A DNA stretch of 64,000 nt from Adiantum capillus-veneris (GCA_014529385.2 CM043959.1:12135809-12199808); one strand, 5' to 3'. Counted from the first letter of the stretch, positions 23,403-36,251 are shown. Numbers and translations are program-made. Notes: generated by a model from the letters alone, not told the origin.

Positions 23403-24060
23403 CATCATGAAAGAGGAGTGTCACGATAAAGGATGCAACCAAACATGTGGATGATGGAAGGAAGTTGTCTGGAAAATTTTGGCATAAAGGATCATTCATC
23501 ACGCATTCAAGAGGGGATCAAGGAACTCAAAAAGTTGCACCTCACTACCAGGTTGGTACCATTGAACAAATTTATACAATATTGCAAAGGAGAAGATGGA
23601 AGCATTGTTCTTCCTAGGGAATTTAAAGGTGTCACCACCATGGAAATTCTTGACAGTGGAGATGAGGCAGCCATTGCTTCAAAGGAATCATGGGAAAAAT
23701 GGGGAAGATTAGCTTTAAGAGCAACAAGAATGAAACTATAGTTTGCATATGGGTATATGGAAAAACCCTTGGGGCTTCTAGAGAAAGTGATTGTTACCTC
23801 TTGCAGAATTGAATATGAGCATACATTTGTTGTTGTCGATTTTGAAAAGAAGAAAAACTACGATACAATATTGGGAAGACCATTCATGAAATAGCTAAAA
23901 ATGGTCCAAGATTGGAGATATGAACATATATACCTAAGAAACATGGAAACAACATCCAAGATTAACCAAAAGGACCATAGTTACAAGGATGTGACCACAA
24001 CACCAATTGAGAAATTTGACTCAGCTACACTAGCAAGGTCATAACTTCCAGCACGGTTAG
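23403..24060 (+). pseudogene. Gypsy aspartic protease fragment
   Basis: The frame holds a retropepsin active site ILDSGDEAAIASKESWEKWG (Asp codon at 23652-23654), then PLGLLEKVIVTS, EHTFVVVDF and NYDTILGRPFMK, the conserved end of the protease. The frame continues to about 24020 with stops at 23739 and about 23892. It has no RT next to it and does not match the protease-like region of element E closely, so it is a separate fragment. Confidence 0.65.
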
Positions 24061-24651
<591 letters not shown>

Positions 24652-24667
24652 GAGCATTGAGCCTTGC

Positions 24668-24755
24668 GCTCCGCTATCTCACTTTGGCTCAGAGGCCACT
24701 ATCGCGAGGGTGCTCCGCTTTCTCACTTTGGCTCAGAGCCCACTACCGCAAGGGC
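24668..24755. repeat. Two 44-bp tandem units
   Basis: GCTCCGCTATCTCACTTTGG at 24668 and GCTCCGCTTTCTCACTTTGG at 24712 start two units that share CTCAGAG-CCACTA-CGC-AGGG, with a few substitutions. Confidence 0.85.
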
Positions 24756-24930
24756 GCCGGATTCAGCAGACACTGACGCGTGGCAGGGGGGGAGGGGGCA
24801 GAATTACCTCCCCCTTTATCCTTCGTATAGATTATTCCTCTTTGTTTTGATTATGTGAAGTGAGATTTTATTAGTGTGATGTTAGATCTTTAATCCATTT
24901 TTTAGTTAATCTCTTATATCCACACCATTG

Positions 24931-25122
24931 TGTTGGGGTATAAAGCCCAAAGTGGTCGCCCAGGTAAGTGGGCGGGCCGCCAAGTATGTACACATATTCT
25001 TTTGTAAAAACCTAATAAGAACTCACTATGCTCTACACATTATAGTAGAGCGAGTTCACCATATCGTCGTGCTCTTCTTCTCGCACTCTCTCTCGCGTCG
25101 CACTTCCGCTCGTACTCCTTCA
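24931..25122 (+). repeat. 5' LTR of element D
   Basis: 192 bp, TG...CA, paired with 30286-30477. Differences are two in the AAAGTGG/AATGTTG stretch and three single transitions. TGGTATCAGAGC (25125-25136), the tRNA-Met primer binding site, follows two bases later. Confidence 0.95.
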
Positions 25123-25124
25123 AC

Positions 25125-25136
25125 TGGTATCAGAGC
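25125..25136 (+). other. Primer binding site of element D
   Basis: TGGTATCAGAGC, complementary to the initiator tRNA-Met 3' end, two bases after the LTR. Confidence 0.95.
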
Positions 25137-26208
25137 TCAGATCGAGGCTCGGGGCAGCACTGTAGGAGGCTAGAGTCACCAGCTCAGATTGGAGTGAAAT
25201 TGGACAGGCGAAGACACGGCCCCAAATCCTGTGGGCGAGCCCGAAGGACTCGGTGTTCTCAGAATTTCATTCTGAGGTCATCTCGGCCACCGTTCGGCTT
25301 CGACAAAGGTCTGCACAGGCCATTTTCGACTACGTGGTCTCGGCGGGTGCAGATCCGACTCTGCAAATTTGGGGTTTTTCGGCCTACGACTGCAGGTGCT
25401 GAGGATATCAACACTCCCAGAGTGTTGATTTGTGGCTGTCTACACATCGAAGGACGGCTCGCAGTTCTTGGAGGCGTGTCACATACGACACGTGTGCATC
25501 TACACACAGACTGTAGGCGACATCCACTAGTTCATCAGGTAGCTTGTGTTTGCAGCTTGATATTCCAGATTTCATCCTGACATTGCAGGTACTTCCACAT
25601 GGGATATATTGTCAGAGATGATGTATGTTTGTTGAGGGTTTGCTGGCTGTGAGTCACGCAGCAAACAATCGCCGCAGCGGTTATAGCATATAGTGGGAAA
25701 TTTGTGGATGTATGACTTTGTGGGAAGTCTATGTACTGTCAGATTTACTGTAGCCTTTGTTGAGGGTCAAGTGAGGCTTTATTGAGCTGGGGGATTCTCG
25801 AATGTTGAGATCCTTTCGGTGATACAGGTCTTGGAGCGATCCCTCGAGCACCCTTAGATAGGCAGCTAGGATGTATTGACTGTGAGTTAGACAGTTGGGA
25901 TTGCATCTTTGCTTTACTGCCGTTGAGGCATTGTCACAGTCTATGCTTACAGGATAGTGAGAGACAGTACAAGTGCAGGACAGATTTACCCGCAGCTTAC
26001 AGTGTCAGAGAGACTGTTTTTTGAGCTATTTTTGGTCTATTTTTTGAGTACACCAGAGCCATTTTACAAAGGAGACTCTGCCAAAATTTATGCAGAATCT
26101 GAAGCTTTCTTGGTTCATTTGACAGGTTGATATTGGTTCAGAGGTCAGTTTACAGGGGAAACTCTGCCGAATTTTTCCTAGGAAAGTAAACCACTGTGAA
26201 GCGTAGCT
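25137..26208 (+). other. Untranslated leader of element D
   Basis: 1.07 kb between the primer binding site and the gag ATG at 26209. A 128-codon open frame at 25194-25580 has no similarity I recognise, and I treat it as chance. Long leaders are common in plant copia elements and usually hold packaging signals. Confidence 0.6.
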
Positions 26209-27030
26209 ATGGCTGGATCACAGGACACTGCTCTTTACAATATCAAGAAGCTGGATGGAACCAATTTCCCATTGTGGAAGAAGAAAATTTGGCACGTGTT
26301 GGTACAAAAGAAGCAGATAAAACCTATAAACCTCAAGGGGATAAAACCAGAAGATATGGACAAAGATGAATGGAGCGAAATGGATGAATTGGCACTTTCT
26401 ACCATTATGCTGACTTTGGCAGAAAGCGTTTACTTCAATGTAGCAGACGAGATGTCGACTTATCAAGCATGGTTAAAGCTGAGTGATCTTTATGAGAAGC
26501 AGAGTGCAGCTTCACAGGTATACTGGCTTAAGAAGCTTGTTGACTTGAAGATGAAAGAAGGGACACCTATGTCCAATCATCTGAATGAATTCAACACAAT
26601 CTACAGTCAGTTGTCAGCTCAAGGTGTCAAGTTTGATGAACCTGTTAGAGCTATGTTCCTGTTGATCACATTGCCGGAAAGTTGGGACACTTTTCGCACA
26701 GCTTTGAGTAATTCTGCACCTCCAGATGGTTTGAGCATAGCAGGTGCAGAAGGAAGTCTGCTTACTAAAGAAACCAATAGAAAGACAATGGACAAAAGCA
26801 AAGGAACAGCCTTAGTCGTCAGGGGAAGGACCAAAGAAAAGTACAAAGGTGGAAAGAGGAATCAGTCTCGTAGCGAGTCCCGCAGTGCTAAAGGCAAGAG
26901 TGACATAGAATGTTACCACTGTGGCAAGAAGGGTCACATGAAAAGAGACTGCAGAGAATGGAAAGCAGAAAAAGGCAAAGAGAAAGCTGAAGACCATGGT
27001 GAGAAGAACAAGTCCTCAGTGAAGATTTGA
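26209..27030 (+). pseudogene. Gag of element D
   Basis: Starts MAGSQDTALYNIKKLDG with FPLWKKKIWHVL, the copia gag (UBN2-like) capsid region, and continues through KLSDLYEKQSAASQVYWLKKL and LPESWDTF. A zinc knuckle CYHCGKKGHMKRDC lies at 26911-26952. A TGA at 27028 ends the frame, but the same frame continues into protease, so this is a nonsense change in a single polyprotein. The ATG at 26209 fits the usual copia gag start. Confidence 0.9.
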
Positions 27031-28179
27031 GAAATAAATGTGACAAACACTGTTGCAGAGGATGACAGTCTAGTGTCAGGAGACATCTACTTCTTGAAGA
27101 ATACAATGGACTCAGCTCTTCTTACAGCATCTGATGGAAATGCACTGAGTGACTAGATTATAGACTCAGGGGCATCACTTCATGTGTCTCCAAACAAGGA
27201 GTGGTTTACCTCTTATGTGACCACTAAAGATCATGTTCGGCTAGGCAATGGGCAGACATGTGAGATCTTAGGTGTTGGAGATGTTCAATTGAAGTTTCAG
27301 AATGGCTCTTCTTTCACGCTGAAGAATGTGAGACATGTTCCCGTAATTACAAAGAGCTTGATCAGCATAGGTTTACTTGATGATGCTGGCTACGTCACCA
27401 CTTTTGGACAGAGCATGTGGAAGATATCCAAGGGTTCTATGACAGTAGCACATGGAGTAAAGTCTGGAGGACTTTACATGATTTATGTATCAAATGTCTC
27501 TAAAAATGTAATCAATGTAACCGAGCAGCTGAACGTTTCTTTGTGGCATAGCCGGTTAGGACATATGTCCAAGAAGGGAATGGAAATCTTGTCTCGTTCT
27601 GGTTATTTGCCTGGCTTTTCATTTAATGATTTTGAATTCTGTGAACATTGTCTGTATGGTAAGCAAACACAGCAGCCACATAAGCATAGAAGCAGTAGAA
27701 GAGATACACAATTGGCACTTGTTCATAGTGATTTGTGTGGACCTATGCCTAACCTATCTCTAGGGGGAGCTTCTTACTTTATGACATTTATAGATGATTA
27801 CTCGAGGAAAGTATGGGTTTACTTTCTCAAGCACAAGGATGAAGCGTTTAGTGTTTTCAAAACGTTTGTGACACTTGTGGAGAATCAGAGTGGCAAGAAG
27901 CTTAAATGCTTACACACTGACAATGGTGGAGAGTATGTTTCAAATGCCTTTCAGGACTTTTGTGAGTCAAAAGGTATAAAACTTGAACTTACTGCTCCTT
28001 AAAATCCTCCTCAAAATGGTGTTGCTGAGAGGATGAATAGGACCATACAAGAGAAGGTCAGAAGTATGTTGTCTAATGCACAGCTGCCAAATGGGTTTTG
28101 GGCTGAAGCTGTATCAACAACTGTTCATCTTGTAAATAGATCTCCTAGCAAGGTTTTGCAGAAGGATTCAGTGCCATAG
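27031..28179 (+). pseudogene. Protease and integrase of element D
   Basis: Same frame as gag. A TAG at 27154 lies just before the protease active site DSGAS (Asp at 27163). Next come the pre-integrase zinc-binding region (LWHSRLGHMSKKGME, CEHCLYGKQ) and the integrase core with LVHSDLCGPM, DDYSRKVWVYFLK, HTDNGGEYVSNAF and NPPQNGVAERMNRTI (D, D and E present). Stops at 28000 (TAA) and 28177 (TAG) interrupt it; both fit single-base changes from Gln or Trp codons. Confidence 0.9.
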
Positions 28180-30196
28180 ATGGTATGGTCAGGCAAAATG
28201 CCCTCATACAAGCATCTCAGAGTCTTTGGCTGTGAGGCATATACTCACGTTCCAAAGGAATTTAGTAACAAACTTGAGCCAAAGAGTAGAAAGTGCATCT
28301 TTCTAGGCTATGGTAATTCTGGTGAGATGGGGTACAGACTTTGGGATCCCGAATCCAGAAAGGTTGTCCGCAGCAATGATGTTCACTTTAATGAAACCAA
28401 ATATCATTCTAAACCAGAGAGGGTTGAGGAGATTAGAAGATTTGTCTTCCAAGAAGATGGACCTGCACGTGCAAGACAAAATGTCAAGGCTCAAGAGGAG
28501 CAAGGACATGATAGAGTGGAACCACAGGTTGTGGCTGAGCCTGAGCCTGAGCCACCTATTGTGCGTAGATCTGGACGTGTCACGCGACCTCCTGATAGGT
28601 TTGTTCCATCTATGAACTATGTCATGTTGAATGATTGCAATGAGCCTTCATGTTACAAGGAAGCAGTGCAAATGAAGGATTCCGGGAATTGGCAATTGGC
28701 CATGCAGTCAGAGATGACAGCTCTGCATAAAAACAAGACATGGAAGCTAGTTAAATTACCACAGGGCAAAAAGGCTCTACCTTGTAAATGGGTTTACAGG
28801 TATAAGATCACCGCTCATGATAGTCAGCCAAAGTACAAAGCAAGGCTTGTTGCCAAGGGCTTTAAGCAAGAACAAGGCATTGACTTTGATGAAGTCTTCT
28901 CTCCGGTGGTCAAAATGACTACATTGAGATGCTTTCTTGCATTGGTTGCCATATTAGATTTGGTGTTGCACCAAATGGATGTCAAGACAGCGTTCTTGCA
29001 TGGTGATTTAGATGTGGAAATTTACGTGCAACAGCCAGAAGGGTTTGTTCAGAAAGGCAAGGAAGATTGGGTATGCCAGTTGTTAAAGAGTCTTTATGGC
29101 TTAAAACAATCACCGAGGGCATGGTACCATAAATTTCCACCGGTTTATGCTTTCTCAAGGCTACAAACGTAGTGAGTTTGATCACTGTCTATATACAAAG
29201 AAGGCTAAGGATGGTAGTTGGTTGATCCTTATTTTGTATGTGGATGACATGTTGATTGCTGGCAAGCACTTGGAAGAAATTTCAGCTTTGAAGTCAAAGA
29301 TGGCAAAATTGTTTGACATGAAAGACATGGGTGAGGCAAGTCATATACTTGGTATGCGCATTGAGAGAGACAGATCAAAGAAGTTGATTTGGTTATCTCA
29401 AACAGAGTATATTGACAAGGTTTTGCAACGTTTCAATATGGAGAAGGGAAAGGCATTGAGTGTTCCATTGCCACCATATGTGAAACTTAGCAAACAGGAT
29501 TGTCATGTGTCTGAGGAAGAATAGGCTGAAATGGATAAGATTCCATATGTGTCTGCAGTGGGTAGTTTGATGTATGCAATGATTGCTACTCGCCCAGACA
29601 TTGCATTTGCAGTGGGAGTAGTAAGTCGATACATGTCAAACCCAGGCAAGAAACATTGGGAGGGAGTGAAAGGAATATTGAGATACCTGAAAGCTACAAA
29701 GAGTATGCGTATATGCTATGGGAGTCAAGAGTTAAGTGTAAATGGATTTACAGACTCAGATTATGCAGGTGACTTAGACAACCGAAGGTCTACGTCAGGG
29801 TATGTCTTTACATTGGCTGGTGGAGCAGTATCATGGCGTTCTAGATTACAAGATTGTGTTACTCAGTCTACTACAGAGGTTGAATATGTTGCAACATCAG
29901 AGGCATGCAAAGAATCAATTTGTCTTAATCGACTAGTAACAGATTTGGGAATCAAACAAGAGATGCATGTGTTATATTGTGATAGTCAAAGTGCTATACA
30001 ATTGGCTCGCAATCCAGTTTATCACTCAAAGACAAAGCATGTGGATGTGAAGTATCATTTCATCAGCGAAATGCTCGAGGATAAGGAACTTCAGCTTGTC
30101 AAATCTCACACCACAGAAAATCCTGCTGATCTACTTTCAAAAGGACTTCCCTCAGAGAGCTTTGCGCATTTTCGCAAGCAGTTAGGTGTAGGGTAG
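28180..30196 (+). pseudogene. Reverse transcriptase and RNase H of element D
   Basis: Continues the polyprotein. RT reads WKLVKLPQGKKALPCKWVYR, KARLVAKGFKQEQGID, MDVKTAFLHGDL and SLYGLKQSPRAWYHKF, then shifts frame at about 29135. The second frame carries the catalytic YVDD box (29237-29248), ILGMRIERD and, after a TAG at 29522, the RNase H part (VSAVGSLMYAMIATRPDI, FTDSDYAGD, TEVEYVATSEACKE, CDSQSAIQLA). It ends at the TAG at 30194-30196, about 90 bases before the 3' LTR. Confidence 0.92.
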
Positions 30197-30285
30197 TACA
30201 TCACTTCTCTACATCTCTTGTATATTAGCTTGTATAGTAGCTTCTCTCACACTTAAAGTACCACATTGGACTTTAAGTGGGAGGT

Positions 30286-30477
30286 TGTTGGGGTATAAAG
30301 CCCAATGTTGTCGCCCAGGTAAGTGGGCGGGCCGCCAGGTATGTACACATATTCTTTTGTAAAAACCTAATAAGAACTCACTATGCTCTACACATTACAG
30401 TAGAGCGAGTTCACCATATCGTCGTGCTCTTCTTCTCGCACTCTCTCTCGCGTTGCACTTCCGCTCGTACTCCTTCA
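30286..30477 (+). repeat. 3' LTR of element D
   Basis: 192 bp, 97% identical to the 5' LTR. It is preceded by the polypurine tract AAGTGGGAGGT and followed by the CATTG target duplication. Confidence 0.95.
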
Positions 30478-30746
30478 CATTGGCCATGGTGTGTGTATTG
30501 GGATGCGAGATTTTGTTGCATCTCTTGTGTGCACAACCCCTTCCACCTCATGTGAAAAACCTCTTACAACCTTTGTGTAAAGAACAACTACTTGTATTTG
30601 TGCATAGGCAGCCACATCTTGTGCTCATGTGTCAAAAGGATTTCTATTTGTATAAGCCTATATAGAGGTACATTCTGTTGAATAAATGTAACCTTTATGA
30701 CCTTGCAATATTCACAAGAGATGCAGGAAAACCTTGCATCCCAACA
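30478..30746 (-). repeat. LTR of copia remnant G1, part next to element D
   Basis: Read on the - strand, a polypurine-like AAGGGAGGAT is followed at 30746 by TGTTGGGATGCAAGG, a copia-style LTR start. The LTR runs leftwards to the D insertion and should resume at 24930 and continue to somewhere near 24760; its far end is not resolved. TATATAG (near 30660) may belong to its promoter. Confidence 0.55.
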
Positions 30747-30845
30747 ATCCTCCCTTATGTTGTTTTTAACTACATATCACTGACAATTCTCCCCTCAAAA
30801 CACACTTGGGTGAGGCAAACAATTCACAAGACTCCCCTTGAACAA

Positions 30846-31200
30846 AAAGTTACCTCCCCTAGACACAAAGGGTGTAGGCATACAAAACATCAGGGTGTAG
30901 GCACACACAAGCCTACCCTGGCACAAATAGAGGGTTAGGTACAATTGAGAGAATGCTCATAGTTCATCATCATAAACCAAGCCAATATTGTTTTCATGAT
31001 GTTTGTTAGAATTTTTAGAGGTGGCAAGGTTGATTTTGATTTTGTTTGATCTTTGAAGTGCTCTTTGTGATTGGTTACCTGTGAAGATTTACTGTTGAGT
31101 GTGAAATACTTTGTAGCATGGTTCTTTTTGCCACAAATGCGACAAGGGTTGATTTCATAACAATCCTTTGAAAGGTGATTGGTTCTGCCACAATGTGTGC
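30846..31200 (-). pseudogene. G1: copia gag fragment with two zinc knuckles, split by element C
   Basis: On the - strand a tandem zinc-knuckle region (HCGRTNHLSKDCYEINPC, then CRICGKKNHATKY) ends in an acidic tail. It is followed by a short repeat of CCTACACCC phrases and a purine tract. It breaks at 31200 exactly where element C starts and continues at 51251. The flanks of C are TGTGC and TGTTC, a 5-bp target duplication with one change; the G2 copy shows the unbroken sequence GTGCACACATTG at about 52535. Confidence 0.75.
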
Positions 31201-33490
31201 TATGAGGGCCATGCCCGGGGACCACCGGTTGTACCACATCCACATGGATACATCGTGATCTCCGACATCCTCCCGCTTGAGGCCGACACCAAGGCAAGAC
31301 TCCTCCTGCTCTTCGATGCCAACTCAAGGGGGTGATAACATTCACTTTCTCTCATATGGATCCCTTAGCCCCAAAGAACCTTTGCTTACCGATCAAACTT
31401 ACCAATCAAAGTCGTCGGACTAACTTGGAACTCAGCCTTCCAGAGTCAACTAGTGAGAGTTCTCTAATTCACCCTTGGTTCAAGGTCATTAACGCTTTTT
31501 CCCCGGTTAGGACTGAGCACAGCTGTCAATGCGTTCTCCTAAGGTGAGTGTATTATAATCTACACAAATCCCTTGATCCCAAGTTTTTCCCTCGCTCCGT
31601 AGATTGGATTCTCTTTTTCCCACTCTGGACTTAATTACTAAGACAACATAAAATTGGGTTCAACTTTTCGGCCAACAATTAACCCTCCGGAATCCGCCCA
31701 CCCACCGAACCGTTTGATAAATTCACCTTCACAAAGTAGTACTATGATACTAGAAAACAGTATTCCAATCATGGCGAACCAAGAATACATTTCAAGCATT
31801 TGAAAGCAGCATGCAAAGTGTTACATACCCTTGCAAATGTGTATTTATCAGGTCGTTCCCACCTTTTCCTTTATAGAATATTTTTACTTTCTTTTTCCTT
31901 TAATATTAGTAATATTATCTAGTTATCTCTCAAGCAGTCACATATACTTCTCCAGGCATATCCCTATCCTCGTCCCAGGACCAGGGTATCCTGTCTCCTC
32001 CGCCACGTGAGAAGGCGGCACCTTTACACAGATTCCAATTCTTATTTTTCTTTATCTCGTGTGGGAAAGGCTTAAAAAATAATCTACTTTAGGTTCCTTT
32101 TAAATCAATAATCTCGAGAAGAAGAGCAAAGTTCCGACTGATGAGGACAATTGTGGAATAGCCCATTTAGGTTCCTAGCCTTTCCAAGGTTCCTTTTTCC
32201 CAAACAATTTGAAGAGTTCCTTAATTAAATCACATCGTCCTCCCTTATCATGATCCCTCAATAGATCCTTTTTCCTTCCTCCTTTTCCCGTCGGCATCAG
32301 GCCTACCCAGACTAGGCCGATTTCCAGACGCATCTGCGGGTCACATCCACCCGACTGGGACACACTCCCATTCAATCCCATTTCTAGGGCAATGAATGAA
32401 CCTTGAGATGAAGCATATACCAACGCTTATCAGTCCTAGCCGAAAAGCACCATCCCTCGTTGTATCCCACAGGTGAACACCTGCACTGGCCTTTTTCCAA
32501 ACATGAAGACAAGTTCACACTTAAATCTCTATGTTATGCTAGGGCTATCCACGTCAATCGTCTTGGTAAAGGTTTTAATCCTAGTTTAAATTTTAGATTA
32601 AGCTCCTTGAGTTATAAACCCTTGATTCCTAATTCCTTTTAATTTTCTATTCAAACAAGACCTTAAGAAAACAACGAATCTCATGGAAGTTTAAGGTTTT
32701 GTCTCTACGTAAGATTCAAGTTATCCCTGACTTTGATGAATCCCATTTTGGTCCCTTTTCATCATTTGCCATCCATGGGGCATCTCCATGGAAGCGTTGG
32801 GAGTTTTATGTTCAAGCAACACGGTCACGACATCCGTGAAGCTATCCCCTTACTCCCCCCCCCTTCGAATTTGCAAAACAAACTTGAAATGAACAATGCA
32901 TATGCTTACTATAATGAGTTTTTTCTTTGGTGTGATCTATGCGTGGTACACGCAAAACATTCGAAATGCACCAACTTACAACCTTGCGCAACTAATCAAA
33001 ACTTCCTTTGAGTGCTTATGCAAGAGGTAAACCCTTCTATGCATGGTAGTGTAAAAAAGTTCCTAAGAGTGGACTTGCTAGTGTATCATGAAATATGCAT
33101 GTAATAGTGTATGAATGATTAACAAATTCTTCTTTAGGAAGGGATTTAAGCGTACCTATACTACCATGGAGAGGATTAATCAAGTGGCTTAAAGAGGCTT
33201 AAGGTTTTGGAACCTTAATGTGTAGATAGTAGGGTCTTCTCCTTGCTTTGGAAGAGTCACGGCAAGTGTATTGACGTGGCCGGATCTTTTCTGCTTCCCT
33301 TTGCTTGAAAACCACCAATTTGGCTATGGGAATAGAAAGAGATTAAGAAAATTCAAGCTATGGAAAGCTTGTAGGTTAAGAGTGAAAAGGTGAAGAGGGT
33401 AATGGTAATTTCGATTATGGTTATGGCTTCTCTTGAGGAGAGAAGTGTGTTTAGGGTGTGTATGACAAAGGATGATTAGCTATGGCTTTC
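31201..33490 (-). repeat. 3' LTR of element C, distal part (before the B insertion)
   Basis: Matches 49039-50640 of the other LTR over most of its length, starting TATGAGGGCCATGCCCGGGG (TGTGAGG in the other copy). It has about 650 bp (roughly 32717-33360) that are deleted in the 5' LTR. The LTR continues at 43923 after element B. No conserved protein coding. Confidence 0.88.
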
Positions 33491-34156
33491 TGTATGGTCT
33501 CTGACCCTGATCAAAAAGAGCACCATTGTACCTTGAAATGAACATAATAGAAAAAGTTGCTATTTTTAGCAGTTTTCCGAATTTTGTCAGTGCCATGATG
33601 TCTAGAATGTTTTAAAGCTTTGAAATGCGAATTAAAATAATTTTTGTAAAAATTTTCTAAAAATAGTAAGTTTTTGATCACCCAACCCGTCCAGTTTTGA
33701 CCGTCTCGAAAAACTGCACCCGCACCCCGAATTTCAAAAAGATGCATTTTCGGATCCCGGGGGCTGCTAAATATGGCAAGTACTCGGTCCAGTACGCCTT
33801 AGTTAGAGCTTGCTATAGAAATTTTCGGCATCAAAATCCGACTCTTATGACCCGTTTTAGCCTAGAACCAAAATTTCCCAAAATTGTCCGGGGAGGCACC
33901 GGGGGCCCGAGGCTGTGTGGGAACAAGTTCCAGCCCTGTCCCACTCAGCTTTAGCAGCTAGGGGGTGCCCTCTTGCCTTGTGGGAGTCTTGGAAGAGTTT
34001 CTAATCCTGCTACTAAGTGTGAGAGTCAGCTAACCAAGCCAACTCGACACTTGGTGGGTAGGCAACTGGACTTACCATGCTTAACTAGAGAGGCTCCCGT
34101 ATGCAAATAGCAACCCAAATCGATTTTCAGCTTGAGGAGGCCTATTTAAAGGGGTG

Positions 34157-34209
34157 CTCACACACACACACACACACACACACATATGTGCTCACACACA
34201 CACACACAC
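34157..34209. repeat. (CA)n microsatellite in the B LTR
   Basis: Two CACACA runs separated by TATGTGCT. The 3' LTR equivalent (42010-42083) has added (CT)n and extra interruptions, a fast-changing locus between the two LTRs. Confidence 0.9.
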
Positions 34210-35038
34210 CTTGGGGACGTGCTGCCGGCACACACACTGTTTTTGAAGGAGAAGCAAGGAGGGAGGTGCTGCCGAAATTCTTAGATTGAGGATTCATTGG
34301 ATCAGAAAAATTAGAGGATTCTCAGCCCCTAATCATGGTAATTATGGTTTAATTCCGGCTCTTCTTAATTCTCATCCTTATTCTCCCAAATTCTTCGTCT
34401 ACTATGCCTACTTTTAGCTATAATTCCCAATAGCTGCTCCCTAATTTTGCATAGCCATACTCCATTACATAATTATCATTCAATTAGCTAAATTATACAG
34501 CCATTCATCATCCTTAATCAGGGATTAATACATGATTGGGAAAGATTCTCTCTCTAGGCAGCATAGTTAAATAATTGTCTGTCGGTTAGTAAAGTAGATT
34601 TGATGAAATTCATTCTTTTATCATTCAATAGTATTGTAATTAATTTAGACTCAATCATCTCCCACATTAAAATGTGATTAAGGCTGAAAATTAATCCATC
34701 ATTAGGCAATTAAGAAGAGTTTTTTCTCACACATGCCTGTGGTAATTCTGCATCTTCAAGTTGCTCTAGGAAAATGATTGAGCTTGCGTACTTCATCTCT
34801 TTTGTAAATCAATTAGAGAAATTCTGAATTTCTTAATCATCTAAGCCAAGTAATTAACTTAGAGCTAGTTCCCATAGGCAAGTAAAGAACTACCTATAAA
34901 ATTGCTAGGTCTCAAAGGGGAAATCTAAACTCTTGCATAAGGAGGATTCTTTAATAAATCTAATCTCTCAATTGGTTTGTTATGATGCTCTCGGACTCTA
35001 GTTCTTCTTCAAGTTTATCATTTAAAGTAGTGAGTAAA

Positions 35039-35179
35039 ATGGCCCCGGTTAAGAGAACTCGCTTTGGTGGTGTCCACGACCGCGAGGCGGGAACAAGCAA
35101 TGTCAATGGAAAGTGAAAAGCTCCCATGGACAAACAAATACCGGCCATCTCACGGGCCATTGACGAAGAAATGAAAGAG
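35039..35179 (+). CDS. LTR-encoded leader exon of element B (putative), 5' LTR copy
   Basis: Begins ATG at 35039 with MAPVKRTRFGG, then DREAGTSN, and runs 47 codons to a splice donor (GAG then GTAGGT at 35180) at a codon boundary. It resembles the leader of element A (MAPKRARTQG, HEAGTSN). A TGA after GTSNVNGK interrupts it, and a later ATG (MDKQIP) follows. The same TGA occurs in the 3' LTR copy at 42897-43037, so it was already present in the template of this insertion or arose in its parent. Downstream acceptors at 36350 and 37074 are both in phase 0. Confidence 0.5.
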
Positions 35180-36238
35180 GTAGGTCATAATTTTATTCAA
35201 GTCGTTTGAATTAACATTGCACACATTTAGTTAGGAATGAACATATTCCCAAAACATGTTGGAGAAATCCGACGGAAACCTCGGCATTAAACTCATTTGT
35301 ACATTAAAGTCTAAAGTAGGAAAGAAATGATTGATGGGTATGCTGTTTGCAATAGGAAAGAATGTCTGCTAGGGAAAATTTAGCTTGAAATGTTCATTTT
35401 ATTTCCAATGTTGAATCAGTCCTGACCCCCCCCTACTGATCACAGGGGGCAGAGTTCCTCGTTAAGGGCTCTTGAATCCACGACTTGCTTTCTATGCGGT
35501 GGGAACCCACGTCTTGCTTTCTATGCGGTGGGAGTGTCCATGTCGTGCTTTCTATGCGGTGGACATACCTAGTTGTATGGGCAGCTAGGCGACAACGGGA
35601 GGAGTAAACTCTCGCTGGAGGGGGGATGTTGTACCTCCAGAACATTGAATTTTAACGAATAAGTTTGAGTAGAATTTTTACTAGAATACTGTATTGGTGT
35701 TGTTTGCAATACTGGTTGAAGGGCTCTCTTAACAAACATTGTGATTTGGAATCTAATCAAGGAATGTTTATGTTGAACAGTCATTGTGGTAGTAATTAGG
35801 ACACACAAAGAAGTGTGAGTGTGGGGGTGGAAAGTGGGGGCTTGGCCCAGGTTGCCAATGCCTATGAGATGGGTGGTCCCAATTGGTCGGGAACTCTCTG
35901 TCCCCATAGTGCTTACTTCGATATTAGTAATACTCATGACACTTAGAGCGGTGAAATCTCGAGAGTACGTGCCTCTAGAACATGGGGAAAAAGGCACTCG
36001 GGGTTTCTCTTCTCTTGGAAGGTGGGTCTTAGGATCACTAGATAGTTTAAGTACGCTTCCCCTACGAGGTGGAGCTAGATCTCCTTGCGAGTAGGCTCGA
36101 ACTCGACTCACCTTGTGATGAGAGATCGTCCACTAGTCGAACCCTGGACCATTTTGTTTGCTTCTGCAATAGATCTAGTGGCCACCAGGTTTACCATCAA
36201 ATCCGCTGGTTGATACGGCGGGGTGGGGACCTCACACC

Positions 36239-36251
36239 TGGTATCAGAGCC
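36239..36251 (+). other. Primer binding site of element B
   Basis: TGGTATCAGAGCC, two bases after the LTR end; initiator tRNA-Met type. Confidence 0.95.

Larger units (their letters stand above)
24931..30477 (+). mobile_element. Element D: complete Ty1/copia retrotransposon (Tork/Tnt1-like)
   Basis: 5547 bp with 192-bp LTRs (TGTTGGGG...CTTCA), primer binding site, gag, protease, integrase, RT and RNase H in copia order, polypurine tract AAGTGGGAGGT before the 3' LTR, and a 5-bp target duplication CATTG on both sides (24926-24930 and 30478-30482). The LTRs differ at 5 of 192 positions. The polyprotein has five in-frame stops and one frameshift, so the copy cannot express a full product. It is inserted in the LTR of copia remnant G1. 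Lineage is judged from the gag and RT motifs, with moderate certainty. Confidence 0.95.
33491..36236 (+). repeat. 5' LTR of element B, 2746 bp
   Basis: TGTATGGTCTCTGACC...GGACCTCACA. It contains a (CA)n microsatellite (34157-34209), the leader ORF (35039-35179) and three copies of a CTTGCTTTCTATGCGGTGGG-type unit (35480-35566). Relative to the 3' LTR it has two extra segments, near 35424-35456 and 35548-35690. Confidence 0.93.

Noticed and set aside
25194-25580. 128-codon ORF in the leader of copia D
   Set aside because: No similarity or conserved motif recognised; lies between the primer binding site and gag, and there is no second copy to test it.
32175-32423. Similar ORFs in the two LTRs of element C (also 50013-50297)
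   Set aside because: Considered as an LTR leader like those in A and B, but start and N-terminus differ between the copies, no donor site at a codon boundary was seen, and no EAGTSN-like motif is present.
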